Below, piece after piece: positions 49,015 through 58,209 of a DNA stretch of 64,000 bases. This stretch comes from Coriobacteriia bacterium (GTDB lineage Bacteria; Actinomycetota; Coriobacteriia; Coriobacteriales; UMGS124): positions 124,001 to 188,000 of the forward strand of contig JAGZEG010000001.1 of assembly GCA_018368455.1 (NCBI GenBank). The letters are read 5' to 3'. Both the position numbers and the translations under genes were made by a program. The notes below the pieces were generated by a model. It ran no database searches and was not told the origin of the DNA. It worked only from the letters and a program-made list of their open reading frames with translations. Numbering within the stretch: the stretch's first letter is position 1; every line of letters begins with the position of its first letter.

Positions 49015-49698
49015 CTACGGGCGGCTTGCGGCCATGAGGGCACGCGCGCCGCGGACGGTATACACGATTGCGGTGATAAACGAAAGGGCGACGCCGACAT
49101 AGATGCCCCAAATGCCTAGAGAGGCCTCCTGGGAGCCCCATCCCGGCAGGGCGGCGGACTCGACGAGGCCGAGTCCGGGCACGGGGAACAGCCCGAGCAG
49201 CAGCACGGCGAAGCCGGACATGAGCACGAACGTCGCCGCCTTGCCGACGTAGGCCACGTCGATGAATATGCCGCGGGCGCGCCTGAGGATGAGGCCGCCC
49301 ACGGCGAGGTAGACGTCGCGAGCGACGAGGAACACGGCGACCCACACGGGGATGAGGCGCGCGATGAACAGAGCAAGCACGCCCGAGAAGATGAGGACGC
49401 GATCCATGACGGGATCAAATCGCTTGCCGAACACGCTGACCTGGTGCGTGCGGCGCGCCACCTGGCCGTCGAGCCAATCTGTGGACGCCGCGATGATGAA
49501 TATGACGATGGCGGGCGTCCTCAGCTCGCTTATGGGATAGAGCACGAGGAACACGATGGTGAGAAACAGGCGGCACAGCGTGATGACGTTCGGCACAGTG
49601 AGTATGGTGTGCAGCGGGTTTTCCGGCGTGCCGGGCTGGTGGCCCACGGGGCCGACCGTCGTGGCGGAGGTGCTGACGCTTGACTGTGTGGCTGCCAC
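49015..49698 (-). CDS. CDP-alcohol phosphatidyltransferase (PgsA-like)
   Basis: About 227 residues. The catalytic motif D-x2-D-G-x2-A-R-x8-G-x3-D-x3-D is complete (DWLDGQVARR, FGKRFDPVMD), following VPNVITLCRLFLTIVFL, with several further membrane helices. It could be phosphatidylglycerolphosphate synthase or another CDP-DAG transferase such as cardiolipin synthase. GTG 49698 with a GGGGGAG site is preferred; the frame extends far upstream without homology. A second enzyme of this family is fused to CinA at 53416. Confidence 0.82.
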   Translation of the reverse strand: MAATQSSVSTSATTVGPVGHQPGTPENPLHTILTVPNVITLCRLFLTIVFLVLYPISELRTPAIVIFIIAASTDWLDGQVARRTHQVSVFGKRFDPVMDRVLIFSGVLALFIARLIPVWVAVFLVARDVYLAVGGLILRRARGIFIDVAYVGKAATFVLMSGFAVLLLGLFPVPGLGLVESAALPGWGSQEASLGIWGIYVGVALSFITAIVYTVRGARALMAASRP

Positions 49699-49849
49699 CG
49701 TGTGTAGCTCTCCCCCGCATGCCGATGCCCGGTGAGCGCCCGGGCGCCTGATTGACGTTCGTATCATAGACGAGTGGGGCACGGTTGCGCCAGGGCGGGC
49801 TCGTGAGAGGCTGGTTCGCACATAACCCACGAGAAGCGCACGAGTCCTG

Positions 49850-50767
49850 CTACGAAAGGCCGAGCCAGTCGAGCCAGATGGGCAGCTCGCGCGTCGCCTG
49901 GGCATAGCCAGCCGCATATGAGCGCTCGAGGGCGGCGCGATCCTTCGTGGAGCTCGTCACGGCCATGTCGTTGGCGTAGACGATGAGGGCATCGCCGCGT
50001 CGCTCCATGGCCTCGAGGGCGTCGAGCTCGGCGTTGTACCGCTCGGCGCGCGTGAGCAGGGCGTCTCGGACGTGGGGATAGCGGGCGTAGAGCCGGGCCG
50101 TCGCGTTGGTCGTGCGGTCGGAGGGGTTCTTGCGGTAGCCGCGCGGGCGGGTGAGCACGGCGAAGATGCGCGTGTAGCCGGCGTCGAGCGCAAGGTGCAG
50201 CGGGATGCCCCCGCCCTGGCCGAGCCCTCCGTCGTAGTACGTGGCGCCGCCGATCGTGACAGGCGGCATGGCGAGCGGCAGCGTGCTGGATGCGCGCACG
50301 CGGCGCATGAGGTCTTCGAGCGTGGGCATGTCGGCGCGGTGCCACACGACGGTCTGGCCTGTGTCGCGGTCGAATGCCTGGATGGCGAGCTCGGAAGCGC
50401 TGGCCTGGAACGACGCGAAGTCGTAGGCAAGCGGGCCGTCGGGAAGGCCGGCCTCCTCGTAGATCCAGTGGGCGGAGAACAGGCCCTTTCCGGAAAGGAA
50501 CGTACGCATGCCACCGAAGTGGGGATCATCCACGAGGTCGACGAAGCTCGCCCGCGTGCGCCAGACGTCGCGCGACAGGAAGTTGACCGTATTGCTGGCA
50601 CCGGCGGACAAACCGCAGACGAAGTCGAAGCCGATGCCCTGCTCGAGCAGCTTGACGGCCGTCGCGCATGTGTAGCTGGCGCGCATGCCGCCGCCCTCGA
50701 ACATGAGGGCCACGCCGGGGACGCGCCTGGTGAGCGCCGCAGGCGTCCTTGTGTCGCTTTGGGCCAT
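49850..50767 (-). CDS. Patatin-like phospholipase
   Basis: A 305-residue serine lipase/acyl hydrolase. The oxyanion motif is FEGGGMRASY, the nucleophile elbow is GLSAG (Ser near 58) and the dyad Asp is in YYDGGLGQGG. No signal peptide, so intracellular. ATG 50767 follows a GGAGG site. It is close to the rssA/ypjQ (YlbK/YjjU-like) type. Its transcript is isolated by the tRNA terminator upstream; 151 bases separate it from the phosphatidyltransferase gene. Confidence 0.88.
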   Translation of the reverse strand: MAQSDTRTPAALTRRVPGVALMFEGGGMRASYTCATAVKLLEQGIGFDFVCGLSAGASNTVNFLSRDVWRTRASFVDLVDDPHFGGMRTFLSGKGLFSAHWIYEEAGLPDGPLAYDFASFQASASELAIQAFDRDTGQTVVWHRADMPTLEDLMRRVRASSTLPLAMPPVTIGGATYYDGGLGQGGGIPLHLALDAGYTRIFAVLTRPRGYRKNPSDRTTNATARLYARYPHVRDALLTRAERYNAELDALEAMERRGDALIVYANDMAVTSSTKDRAALERSYAAGYAQATRELPIWLDWLGLS

Positions 50768-50811
50768 GGCGCACCTCCGAAGGGTCGCAGGATGCGGGAC
50801 GTGAGCGCGAA

Positions 50812-50845
50812 TACAAAAAAGCAGGGTAGCCAATGACTACCCTGC
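50812..50845 (-). terminator. Terminator of tRNA-Pro
   Basis: GCAGGGTAG (50821-50829) pairs with CTACCCTGC (50837-50845). On the minus strand six T follow. Confidence 0.9.
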
Positions 50846-50856
50846 CTGCATCTTCA

Positions 50857-50933
<77 letters not shown>

Positions 50934-51029
50934 TTCAAAGTGCGAGGGATAAATTACCATGTCGCTTGCTCTGTGGGAGTAGATAAAAACATCTTCACCG
51001 GATGAACACACGCGATATTTAAGCACGAC

Positions 51030-52046
51030 CTAGTCGCTGGACTGCTGGACGCGCTTTTTTGCGAGGCGCAGGCACAGGGATGGCGAGAAGCCGCGGCCGG
51101 CAAGGAAGCGGGCGAGCTTCTGCTCGGCGTTGCGCTCGGGCACTGGCTTGCGTAGCAGGGCCTCCCAGGCACGCTGCTCCTCCGTGCCGTCGCTGAAGAA
51201 CGCCTCGGGATAATCGGTCACGATGTGAGGGTCGATGCCCTCCTGGTCAAGTGCGCGCTCAATGCGCTGACGTCCCCATCCGGCGCGCAGCTTGACCCTG
51301 ATGAACGTCTCGGCAAAGCGGGCATCGTCGACGAGCTGGCAGGATCGAGCGCGATCGACGGCACGGCGGGCCACTGCCGTGGGGAAGCCCTCGTCGCGCA
51401 GGGCATGCTCTATGTGACGCGTCGAGCGCTCTCGGGCACCCGTCATGGAGAGCAGCCGCTTCCACGCACACTCAGCCATGCAGGTGTCGAGCGCCTCGTC
51501 AAAGGCGTCGCGGGAGGCAAACACACGGCGTTGCTGGCCGAACGTCTTGGCGACCGACGCTGGTACGCTCGTCTGGATCCTCCCCTGCAGGTGGGGGCGG
51601 GATGGCGCGGGCGCGGGCTGGTTCGGATCGGGATCGCTCGCTGACGCATTCGTGCCGAGCGCCTCAAGGAAGGCGGCGACGGCCTGTATGGCCTCGGAGC
51701 GCCCGGGAGATGCCGGGAGGCACGAGGCTTCCTCTTCCGCCGTCGCCGGCTCGCACAGGACAAGTCCCGTTGTCGTGCGGCTGTGCGCGTCGAACGTCGA
51801 AGCGGGCGACGCTTCGGACAGCGTGGCCCATGCGGCGACGGCCTCGGATGCGGTGGCAGGGACCGGCCGCTCCCCTGCCTCCTGGGCGCGGGCGGCTTGC
51901 TGAGCTTGCGGGCTCCGGGCGCTTCGGGCTGGCGAGGGGCCGTTTGATGGGGAGGCTGGGGGGATGGGTGCTCCCGTCATGTGTTCGAGAAGGGCCCGGA
52001 CGCGCTCCACTTCGGGAGACGTCCGGGCCCTGGCGTTGCGTGCCAT
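51030..52046 (-). CDS. recX: Regulatory protein RecX, with long N-terminal extension
   Basis: Modulator of RecA filament growth. The C-terminal 170 residues carry the RecX three-helix repeats: CMAECAWKRLLSMTGARERST, GFPTAVARRAVDRARSCQLVDDARFAETFIR and RQRIERALDQEGI. The first 165 or so residues are Ala/Pro/Ser/Glu-rich without a known domain, making the protein about twice the usual 150-170 residues. ATG 52046 lies 14 bases after the recA stop, so recA-recX is an operon. Confidence 0.88.
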   Translation of the reverse strand: MARNARARTSPEVERVRALLEHMTGAPIPPASPSNGPSPARSARSPQAQQAARAQEAGERPVPATASEAVAAWATLSEASPASTFDAHSRTTTGLVLCEPATAEEEASCLPASPGRSEAIQAVAAFLEALGTNASASDPDPNQPAPAPSRPHLQGRIQTSVPASVAKTFGQQRRVFASRDAFDEALDTCMAECAWKRLLSMTGARERSTRHIEHALRDEGFPTAVARRAVDRARSCQLVDDARFAETFIRVKLRAGWGRQRIERALDQEGIDPHIVTDYPEAFFSDGTEEQRAWEALLRKPVPERNAEQKLARFLAGRGFSPSLCLRLAKKRVQQSSD

Positions 52047-52060
52047 GAAGCGGGCCCGCG

Positions 52061-53167
52061 CTACTGCTGCGCCTTGGGCGCGGGGTCGCTGGTCGGGAGC
52101 GTGGGCACCCCGACGGGTGCGTCATCGTCCTGGATGAGGCCGAGGGCGGCGCGGACCTTCTGCTCGATCTCCTGGGAGAGCTCAGGCGTCTGCTTAAGGA
52201 ACAGGCGGGCGGCGTCGCGGCCCTGGCCCAGACGGTCACCCTGGTAGGTGTACCAGGCGCCCGACTTGTCGACGATGCCCTCGTCGACGGCCATGTCGAG
52301 AATGCAGCCCTCCTTGGAGATTCCCTCACCGTAGAGGATGTCGAACTCGGCCTGCTTGAACGGCGGCGCCACCTTGTTCTTGACGACCTTGACGCGCACG
52401 CGGTTGCCGATGATGTCGTTATTCTTCTTGATACTCTCGACGCGACGGATGTCGAGGCGCACGGAAGCGAAGAACTTGAGCGCGCGGCCGCCAGGCGTCG
52501 TCTCGGGGTTGCCGAACATGACGCCGATCTTTTCGCGCAGCTGGTTGATGAAGATGCACGTCGTCTTCGACTTGGAGAGCGAGCCTGCCAGCTTGCGCAG
52601 CGCCTGGCTCATGAGGCGTGCCTGCATGCCAACCGTCGTATCGCCGATCTCGCCCTCGATCTCAGCGCGCGGCGTCAGGGCCGCGACGGAGTCGATAACG
52701 ATGACGTCGATGGCGCCCGAACGCACGAGCATGTCGCAGATCTCAAGCGCGTCCTCGCCGGTGTCGGGCTGGGAGATGAGCACCTCGTCGATGTCGACGC
52801 CCAGGCGGGCGGCATAGCCGGGGTCGAGCGCGTGCTCGGCGTCGATGAACGCCACGACGCCGCCCATGGCCTGAGCCTCGGCAAGGATCTCGAGCGAGAG
52901 CGTCGTCTTGCCGCTCGACTCGGGGCCGTAGATCTCGATGATGCGGCCACGCGGCACGCCTCCGATGCCCAGGGCGGCATCGAGCGCGAGCGCGCCGGTA
53001 GGGATGGCCTCGACGTCGAGGTCGTTTGCGCCATCGCCGTAGCGCATGATGGCGCCCTTGCCGAAGCGCTTCGTGATCTCGCTCGTCGTGAGCTCGATCA
53101 TCTTCGTGCGCTCCTCGCCAAAGCTTTTGGCGTGAACCTCCTTGGCGGGGGCCTTAGATGTTGCCAT
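52061..53167 (-). CDS. recA: Recombinase RecA
   Basis: DNA strand-exchange ATPase and co-protease for LexA cleavage. A 368-residue protein with Walker A GPESSGKTTL, FIDAEHALDPGYAA, Walker B VIVIDSVAAL, the L2 loop INQLREKIGVMFGNPETTPGG and C-terminal acidic end. ATG 53167 has an AGGGAAGGA site. A perfect LexA box sits 46 bases upstream of the start, so it is SOS-induced. The gene order rimO-pgsA-cinA-recA-recX is common in Actinomycetota. Confidence 0.98.
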   Translation of the reverse strand: MATSKAPAKEVHAKSFGEERTKMIELTTSEITKRFGKGAIMRYGDGANDLDVEAIPTGALALDAALGIGGVPRGRIIEIYGPESSGKTTLSLEILAEAQAMGGVVAFIDAEHALDPGYAARLGVDIDEVLISQPDTGEDALEICDMLVRSGAIDVIVIDSVAALTPRAEIEGEIGDTTVGMQARLMSQALRKLAGSLSKSKTTCIFINQLREKIGVMFGNPETTPGGRALKFFASVRLDIRRVESIKKNNDIIGNRVRVKVVKNKVAPPFKQAEFDILYGEGISKEGCILDMAVDEGIVDKSGAWYTYQGDRLGQGRDAARLFLKQTPELSQEIEQKVRAALGLIQDDDAPVGVPTLPTSDPAPKAQQ

Positions 53168-53212
53168 GGGGTGAGTCCTTCCCTGCGTTGTTCTGTCGAT
53201 GCATACCATAGA

Positions 53213-53226
53213 CGAACAGCTGTTCG
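53213..53226. promoter_or_regulatory. LexA (SOS) box upstream of recA
   Basis: CGAACAGCTGTTCG is a full palindrome with an exact GAAC-N4-GTTC core (53214-53225), matching the two exact boxes before lexA. It sits in the 248-base region between recA and the upstream PgsA-CinA gene. Confidence 0.9.
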
Positions 53227-53415
53227 ATGTCAAACGAGGGCCGCAAGACGAGGCAACGCTCATGCTGCGGGGGTCAGGGTGTGAGGCACTACGTCTCGCG
53301 GCCGTGCCCAAGTGTGGCACGGCGCTTCGACAGAAATATGACGGCAGGCATGCGGCGATCTGCCGGCACGCATACGAAGACCTGACAGCGCAGGTGAGGT
53401 GACGTGCTGCTCCGG

Positions 53416-54615
53416 TTACTCGGCACGCTGCGCAATGCCGCGCGACAGCAACTCGAGCGCGTGTGCCACGGTCTGGGTGCGCACCTGCTCGCGGTCGCCA
53501 TCAAAGCGGCGCTTTTCTGATGTCACGTCGCCGCCACGCACGGCAAGGCCGAACCACACGGTGCCGACGGGCGTCTCGGGCGTGCCTCCGCCAGGGCCGG
53601 CGACGCCCGTCACGCTAACGGCGACATCGACGCCGAGCGTCGAGAGAGCCCCGCGCGCCATGGCGCAGGCCGTCTGAGAGGAGACGACGCCACGCTCCTC
53701 TATCGTGCGCCCCGGCACGCCGAGCACGCTCTGCTTGACGCTTGCCATGTACGAGGCGACGCCGCCTGCGACGACGTCCGACGAGCCGGGGACGGACGTC
53801 AGCGTCGCGCTGATGAGGCCGCCCGTCAGCGACTCCGCCGTTCCAAGGCGCGTCCTGCTCGTGCGCGCCTGGTTGATGACGTCGGCCGCCTGCACGCTCA
53901 GCTCGTGCGGCGTGGGGACATGCGTGTTGGCGTACTTGCTGGCCTCAAGGGCGGGCGCGCCGGAGTGAGCCTCGGCCTGTGCCGCCGACGCTCCACCGGT
54001 GTCCTCGGTGAGCAGGGGCCACGCCTTGGCGAAGTAGTCGACCATGGACCAGATCGTGAGCACGACGGCGATGATCATGAGCGCCCAGGAGAGCGGCTCC
54101 CAGACCCCTTGGATCGACGAGAGGGCCGGCGTGTCCTTGATGATGAACAGGCAGATGGCGACCATCGTCGTGAGCGTCTTTGCCTTGCCGATGCCCGAGG
54201 CCGCGATGACGACGCCGGCCGAGGCGGCCACCATGCGCAGGCCGCTCACAAGAAACTCGCGGCTCACAATGACGAGTGGCACCCACGCGGGCAGCGAGCC
54301 GAGCTGCACGAGCGCCAACATGGCCGCCATGACGAGGAGCTTGTCGGCGATGGGGTCCATGAACTTGCCGAACGTCGTCACCTCGTTGCGCGAGCGCGCC
54401 AGGTAGCCGTCGAGCGTGTCCGTCAGCGAGATGAGGGCAAACACGACGAGGGACACGAACCCCCTGACGTTGGGAGTGCCCCACTCCATGAGCATGAGCA
54501 GCACGAGCACCGGGATGCAGGCGATGCGCACGACCGTGACGACGTTTGCAGGCGTCCAGACGAAGCCGGACCCCTGCTGCGATGTGGCGCCGCTGCGCCC
54601 CGATGTCTGTGCCAT
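53416..54615 (-). CDS. Fusion of phosphatidylglycerolphosphate synthase (PgsA) and CinA C-terminal (NMN deamidase) domain
   Basis: One 399-residue frame. Residues about 18-205 are PgsA: TPANVVTVVRIACIPVLVLL and the complete motif DTLDGYLARSRNEVTTFGKF then MDPIADK, plus four more helices; it would make PG-phosphate from CDP-diacylglycerol. After a 30-residue linker, residues about 240-395 are the CinA C-domain: LGTAESLTGGLISATLTSVPG, VVSSQTACAMARGA and SVTGVAGPGGGTPETPVG, which deamidates nicotinamide mononucleotide. The two genes are usually adjacent but separate. I see no stop or start between them, and both sites look intact. Confidence 0.92.
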   Translation of the reverse strand: MAQTSGRSGATSQQGSGFVWTPANVVTVVRIACIPVLVLLMLMEWGTPNVRGFVSLVVFALISLTDTLDGYLARSRNEVTTFGKFMDPIADKLLVMAAMLALVQLGSLPAWVPLVIVSREFLVSGLRMVAASAGVVIAASGIGKAKTLTTMVAICLFIIKDTPALSSIQGVWEPLSWALMIIAVVLTIWSMVDYFAKAWPLLTEDTGGASAAQAEAHSGAPALEASKYANTHVPTPHELSVQAADVINQARTSRTRLGTAESLTGGLISATLTSVPGSSDVVAGGVASYMASVKQSVLGVPGRTIEERGVVSSQTACAMARGALSTLGVDVAVSVTGVAGPGGGTPETPVGTVWFGLAVRGGDVTSEKRRFDGDREQVRTQTVAHALELLSRGIAQRAE

Positions 54616-54620
54616 GCGAT

Positions 54621-56042
54621 CTAACCCTGCTTTCTCTCGCGTTCGACGATCGTGCCGAACAGCTCGTAGCAGGCCGCGTCGTCTATGCGCGCGGTCACGA
54701 AGTCCCCGAGGGCGACGTCGCCGTCAGGAGCCCCCAGGTGTATGACGCCGTCTGAGTCGGGCGCCTGGAACGCGGCACGCCCGATGAGCTCTGTCGTACC
54801 GTCCTCGTCTGTCTCGAAGCCGTCAACGAGGACACGGTACGTCTGGCCGATACGCTCGGCTGCCGAGGCGAAGCCATAGGTGTCGGATATGTCCTGCAGG
54901 CGCTGTGTTCTCTCGAGCTTGGTGTCGTCGTCGACCTGATCGGTCATCCGGGCGGCGCGCGTGCCCTCTTCCTGCGAGTACATGAACACGGCCGTGTAGT
55001 CGAACGCGGCCTGCTCGAGGAAGTCGCACAGGTCGTCGAACTCCTCGTCGGTCTCGCCGGGGAAGCCAGCCATGGCCGTCGTGCGCAGCGTGATGCCGGG
55101 GATCTCGGTGCGCAGCCGCTTGACCATGGCGAGGAACTCGTCTGTCGAGCCCGTGCGGTTCATGCGGCGCAGCAGCTCGTGCGAGCTGTGCTGCAGCGGG
55201 ATGTCGATGTACTTCACGATTTGGGGCGTGTCACGGATCGTGGCGACGAGCTCGTCGGACAGACCCTCGGGCTGCAGATAGAGCACGCGCACCCAGCCGT
55301 CGTAGGGAGCCATAACGGCGGCAACGTCGCGCATGAGGCTGGCGAGCGTCGGCTTGCCGGGCAGGTCGCGGCCCCAGATGCCCGTGTCCTGGCCGATGAG
55401 CACGACCTCGCGCACGCCGCCCGAGGCGAGGTGGCGCACCTCGTCGAGGATGACGTCGCGCTCGCGCGAGTAGTAGCGTCCGCGGATGTACGGGATTGCG
55501 CAGAACGAGCAATAGCGGTCGCAGCCGTCGCTGATCTTGACGTAGGCGGTCGCCGATCGAACGGTGCGCAGGACGTGCGGCTCCCCTGCGGGAGCGCCCG
55601 GCACCTTTTCCGGCGCGTTGTCGAGAGGGCCCTCTTCCTCGACGCCGCAGACGCCGGCGAGTACGGAGACGATGCGGTCCTCGTCCTTGACCGGCACGAA
55701 GGCGGCCACCTCGGGCATCTCCTGCTCGATCTCCTCGCCGTAGCGCGACGGTATGCAGCCCGTCATGACGACGGGCGCGCTGATGCCACCCTCGAGGCGT
55801 TCGCCGAGCAGCTGCAGCGTGCACTCGACGCCCTCCTCGACGGCGCTCATGAGAAACGAGCACGTGTTGACGACGATGACGTCGGCCCCGTCCTCCTCCT
55901 CAACGGTCTCGAACAACGGGCTCTCGTCGACGAGCGTGCGCATGCGATCGGTGTCGACCTCGTTCTTGGCGCAGCCGAGCGTCACGAACTTGACGCGGCG
56001 CGGGCTTGCGGATGTGGGCAGTGCGGTGTTGCTGAGGGGCAT
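54621..56042 (-). CDS. rimO: Ribosomal protein uS12 methylthiotransferase RimO
   Basis: Radical-SAM enzyme that methylthiolates an Asp of ribosomal protein S12. The 473-residue protein has the N-terminal MTTase domain (TLGCAKNEVDTDRM, VNTCSFL, TGCIPSRYG), the radical SAM motif CDRYCSFC, LIGQDTGIWGRDL and a C-terminal TRAM domain. It starts 37 bases after the yajQ gene stop and runs 5 bases before the PgsA-CinA gene, so these are co-transcribed. Confidence 0.95.
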   Translation of the reverse strand: MPLSNTALPTSASPRRVKFVTLGCAKNEVDTDRMRTLVDESPLFETVEEEDGADVIVVNTCSFLMSAVEEGVECTLQLLGERLEGGISAPVVMTGCIPSRYGEEIEQEMPEVAAFVPVKDEDRIVSVLAGVCGVEEEGPLDNAPEKVPGAPAGEPHVLRTVRSATAYVKISDGCDRYCSFCAIPYIRGRYYSRERDVILDEVRHLASGGVREVVLIGQDTGIWGRDLPGKPTLASLMRDVAAVMAPYDGWVRVLYLQPEGLSDELVATIRDTPQIVKYIDIPLQHSSHELLRRMNRTGSTDEFLAMVKRLRTEIPGITLRTTAMAGFPGETDEEFDDLCDFLEQAAFDYTAVFMYSQEEGTRAARMTDQVDDDTKLERTQRLQDISDTYGFASAAERIGQTYRVLVDGFETDEDGTTELIGRAAFQAPDSDGVIHLGAPDGDVALGDFVTARIDDAACYELFGTIVERERKQG

Positions 56043-56079
56043 CTGGGTTGCTTTCGTGACGAAGGGGAAAGGCTGCGGC

Positions 56080-56577
56080 CTAGCGGTAGTTCACGTACTG
56101 GAGCGGCTGGCCGTAGTCCTTGTCGCGCAGGAAGGCGATCGTCTCCTGCAGGGCGTCCTTGCTCGGTGACGTCACGCGGAGCTTGTCGCCCTCAACCGTG
56201 ACCTTAACCTTGAACTTGGCGTCGCGCACATCCTTTGAGATCTTCTTGGCGAGTTCCTGGTCGATGCCCTCCACGATGGAGCCGACGAGGCGGACGGTGC
56301 CGCCGCTCGCTGCGATGGGATCGGACCAGTTCACGGCCGACAGGTCGACCTTGCGGCGCACGAGGCGGGTGTGGAAGATGTCGATGACCTGCTTGGCCAC
56401 GAAGTCGGACGGCGCGGCGACCGTCACGGTCTTGTCGGCTTTGGACAGCTCGATGGACGCATGGGCGTCTTTGAGGTCGTAGCGCTGCGAGAGCTCCTTG
56501 ACCGTCTGCTGATAGGCGTTGTCGACTTCCTGCATGTCGACGGACGAGACAACGTCAAAGCTCGAGTCCTTTGCCAT
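56080..56577 (-). CDS. YajQ-family nucleotide-binding protein
   Basis: A 165-residue protein beginning KDSSFDVVSSVDMQEVDNAY, with RYDLKDAHASIELSKADKTV and the end VTSPSKDALQETIAFL. YajQ proteins bind tRNA and GTP, and some bind cyclic di-GMP. The length and motifs match. It stands between a RodZ-like gene and rimO; that link has no obvious meaning. Confidence 0.93.
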   Translation of the reverse strand: MAKDSSFDVVSSVDMQEVDNAYQQTVKELSQRYDLKDAHASIELSKADKTVTVAAPSDFVAKQVIDIFHTRLVRRKVDLSAVNWSDPIAASGGTVRLVGSIVEGIDQELAKKISKDVRDAKFKVKVTVEGDKLRVTSPSKDALQETIAFLRDKDYGQPLQYVNYR

Positions 56578-56625
56578 GGCTGCTCCTTTCGAGTGCGCGC
56601 GGAGGCGCGGCGGTTGGTGGTGTCG

Positions 56626-58209
56626 TTACGCGACGGGCGTGCCGTCGTCGTAGTAGTAGTTCGGGTCGCCGTTCTGGTCGAGGTAGTAAGCGCCGCCCCA
56701 CTCGTCATGGAGAATTTCGATGCCGTCCATGCCGGCGTACGTCCCGGCGGGCTGATCAGCCCCGTCGTCAGCGGGCACGTCGCCGCCCTCGTCTGTCGCC
56801 CCGTCCGTCGCTGTGGCGTCTGCACCGTCAGCCGCTCCAGCGTCAGCTGCGGGCGCGTCTGCCGGGGGTTGCTGGGCGGGATCGACGGTGGCCGTGAGTG
56901 TGTACGTGCCGTTTGAGGCCGTGGCCTGCACGGGGACGCCGTTGACGCTCAGGGCGACAAGCTCGGGGTTGGACAGCGTGACCGTAGCCGAGCGCGTGAT
57001 CGTAAACGAGCTCGTCGTGCCGGGTGCGGACTGCGCGGCGTAGACACTCGCGCCGTCGACGTTGACTTCGATCCAGGGCGACGTCGCGGCATCAAGCGAC
57101 ACGAAGAAGTTGATGACAGAGTTGGCTGGCAGCATCGACAGGTTGAGGCCCGTGTCGAGCGGAACGTTCGACGTCGTCGAGCCTGCTGTACCTGTGGTCG
57201 TGCCCGTCGTAGTGGCGTCGGAGGCGGGTGTAGACGTGCCGGTCGTGTCGGAGCTGGCCGAGCCGCCGACAGGCGTCACGGGTATCGTCCCGTTACCTGT
57301 CGCCTGGCGCGTCGCGCACGACGTGACAGCGAAGATGACGAGTACGAGCAGAAGCGCGGCCACGATGCCAGCCACGATGAGGCCGAGCTGGCGATTCTCG
57401 CGGAAGTAGCCGGCGACGCCGTTCACAACTCCCATGACGCTTTCCATGATGGGAGGGCGGGGCTCCGTCTTCTGCGATGCCGGGATAGAGCGCGCTCCTG
57501 TGTGGTGTGCCGTGCCGCGGCCGCCGCCCGAGCCCCCCTCGTAGCCGTCGTCAAGCGTGACGACCTCGGTCTGGCGGGCGGGCTGAGCAGAGGAACGAGA
57601 GCGCGTGCTTGCATGGCCCCCTTCTGAGGGGAAGCGAGTGGGCTCGTCGTACTGGCGCTCTTCGGAGCTGCGGTGACGGGTGGTTTCTGAGGCGCGACCG
57701 GAACGCTCGTCCGCGTATGCGCTGCTGCGAGAGGAAGAGCGGCGCGAAGACGCCGGCGAATACAGGTCGCTGCGCGTGCCGTACGTCGAGGAGGCGTGCG
57801 ACGACGATCGTGAAGAGGGCCGCTCCGACGTGTCAGCCTCAGCCTGCTCGTCATCGCCGTCGTGCCCGTAGCTATAGCTGTAGCGGTGCGTCAGCTTGCG
57901 CCCGCTGCCGCCGCGCGTGCCGCTGTTCTGCTCGCCGCGCGCCGCCTGGCTCGCCTCGCGCTGATGGCGGCGCAGCTGCGCCTCGTAGACGGGCAGGACG
58001 TCCTCGGGGTCGAGGTCGAGGTATCGCGCGTAGGAGGCGAGCGTCGCCTGCGCGTAGCCCTTCGGAGGCATGGCGTCGAAGTCGGAGCGTTCGAACGCTT
58101 CGATCATACGCGGCTGAAGCTTCGTGTCGTCGGCGACGCGCTTGACCGACAGTCCGAGCTGCGAGCGGCGCTCTGAGAGGATCTCTCCTATCATGCGCTG
58201 GTCCGCCAT
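56626..58209 (-). CDS. RodZ-like membrane protein with helix-turn-helix domain
   Basis: A 527-residue protein. The N-terminus is the RodZ helix-turn-helix: IGEILSERRSQLGLSVKRVADDTKLQ and GYAQATLASYARYLDLDPEDV. A Ser/Arg/Glu-rich disordered region (about 85-255) follows, then one membrane helix (LIVAGIVAALLLVLVIFAV), a Thr/Ser-rich linker and an extracellular DUF4115-type beta domain (SLDAATSPWIEVNVDGASVY), with an acidic Ala/Asp tail ending in YYYDDGTPVA. RodZ ties MreB to the cell wall. The start overlaps the ftsK stop by one base (TGATG). Confidence 0.87.
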   Translation of the reverse strand: MADQRMIGEILSERRSQLGLSVKRVADDTKLQPRMIEAFERSDFDAMPPKGYAQATLASYARYLDLDPEDVLPVYEAQLRRHQREASQAARGEQNSGTRGGSGRKLTHRYSYSYGHDGDDEQAEADTSERPSSRSSSHASSTYGTRSDLYSPASSRRSSSRSSAYADERSGRASETTRHRSSEERQYDEPTRFPSEGGHASTRSRSSAQPARQTEVVTLDDGYEGGSGGGRGTAHHTGARSIPASQKTEPRPPIMESVMGVVNGVAGYFRENRQLGLIVAGIVAALLLVLVIFAVTSCATRQATGNGTIPVTPVGGSASSDTTGTSTPASDATTTGTTTGTAGSTTSNVPLDTGLNLSMLPANSVINFFVSLDAATSPWIEVNVDGASVYAAQSAPGTTSSFTITRSATVTLSNPELVALSVNGVPVQATASNGTYTLTATVDPAQQPPADAPAADAGAADGADATATDGATDEGGDVPADDGADQPAGTYAGMDGIEILHDEWGGAYYLDQNGDPNYYYDDGTPVA

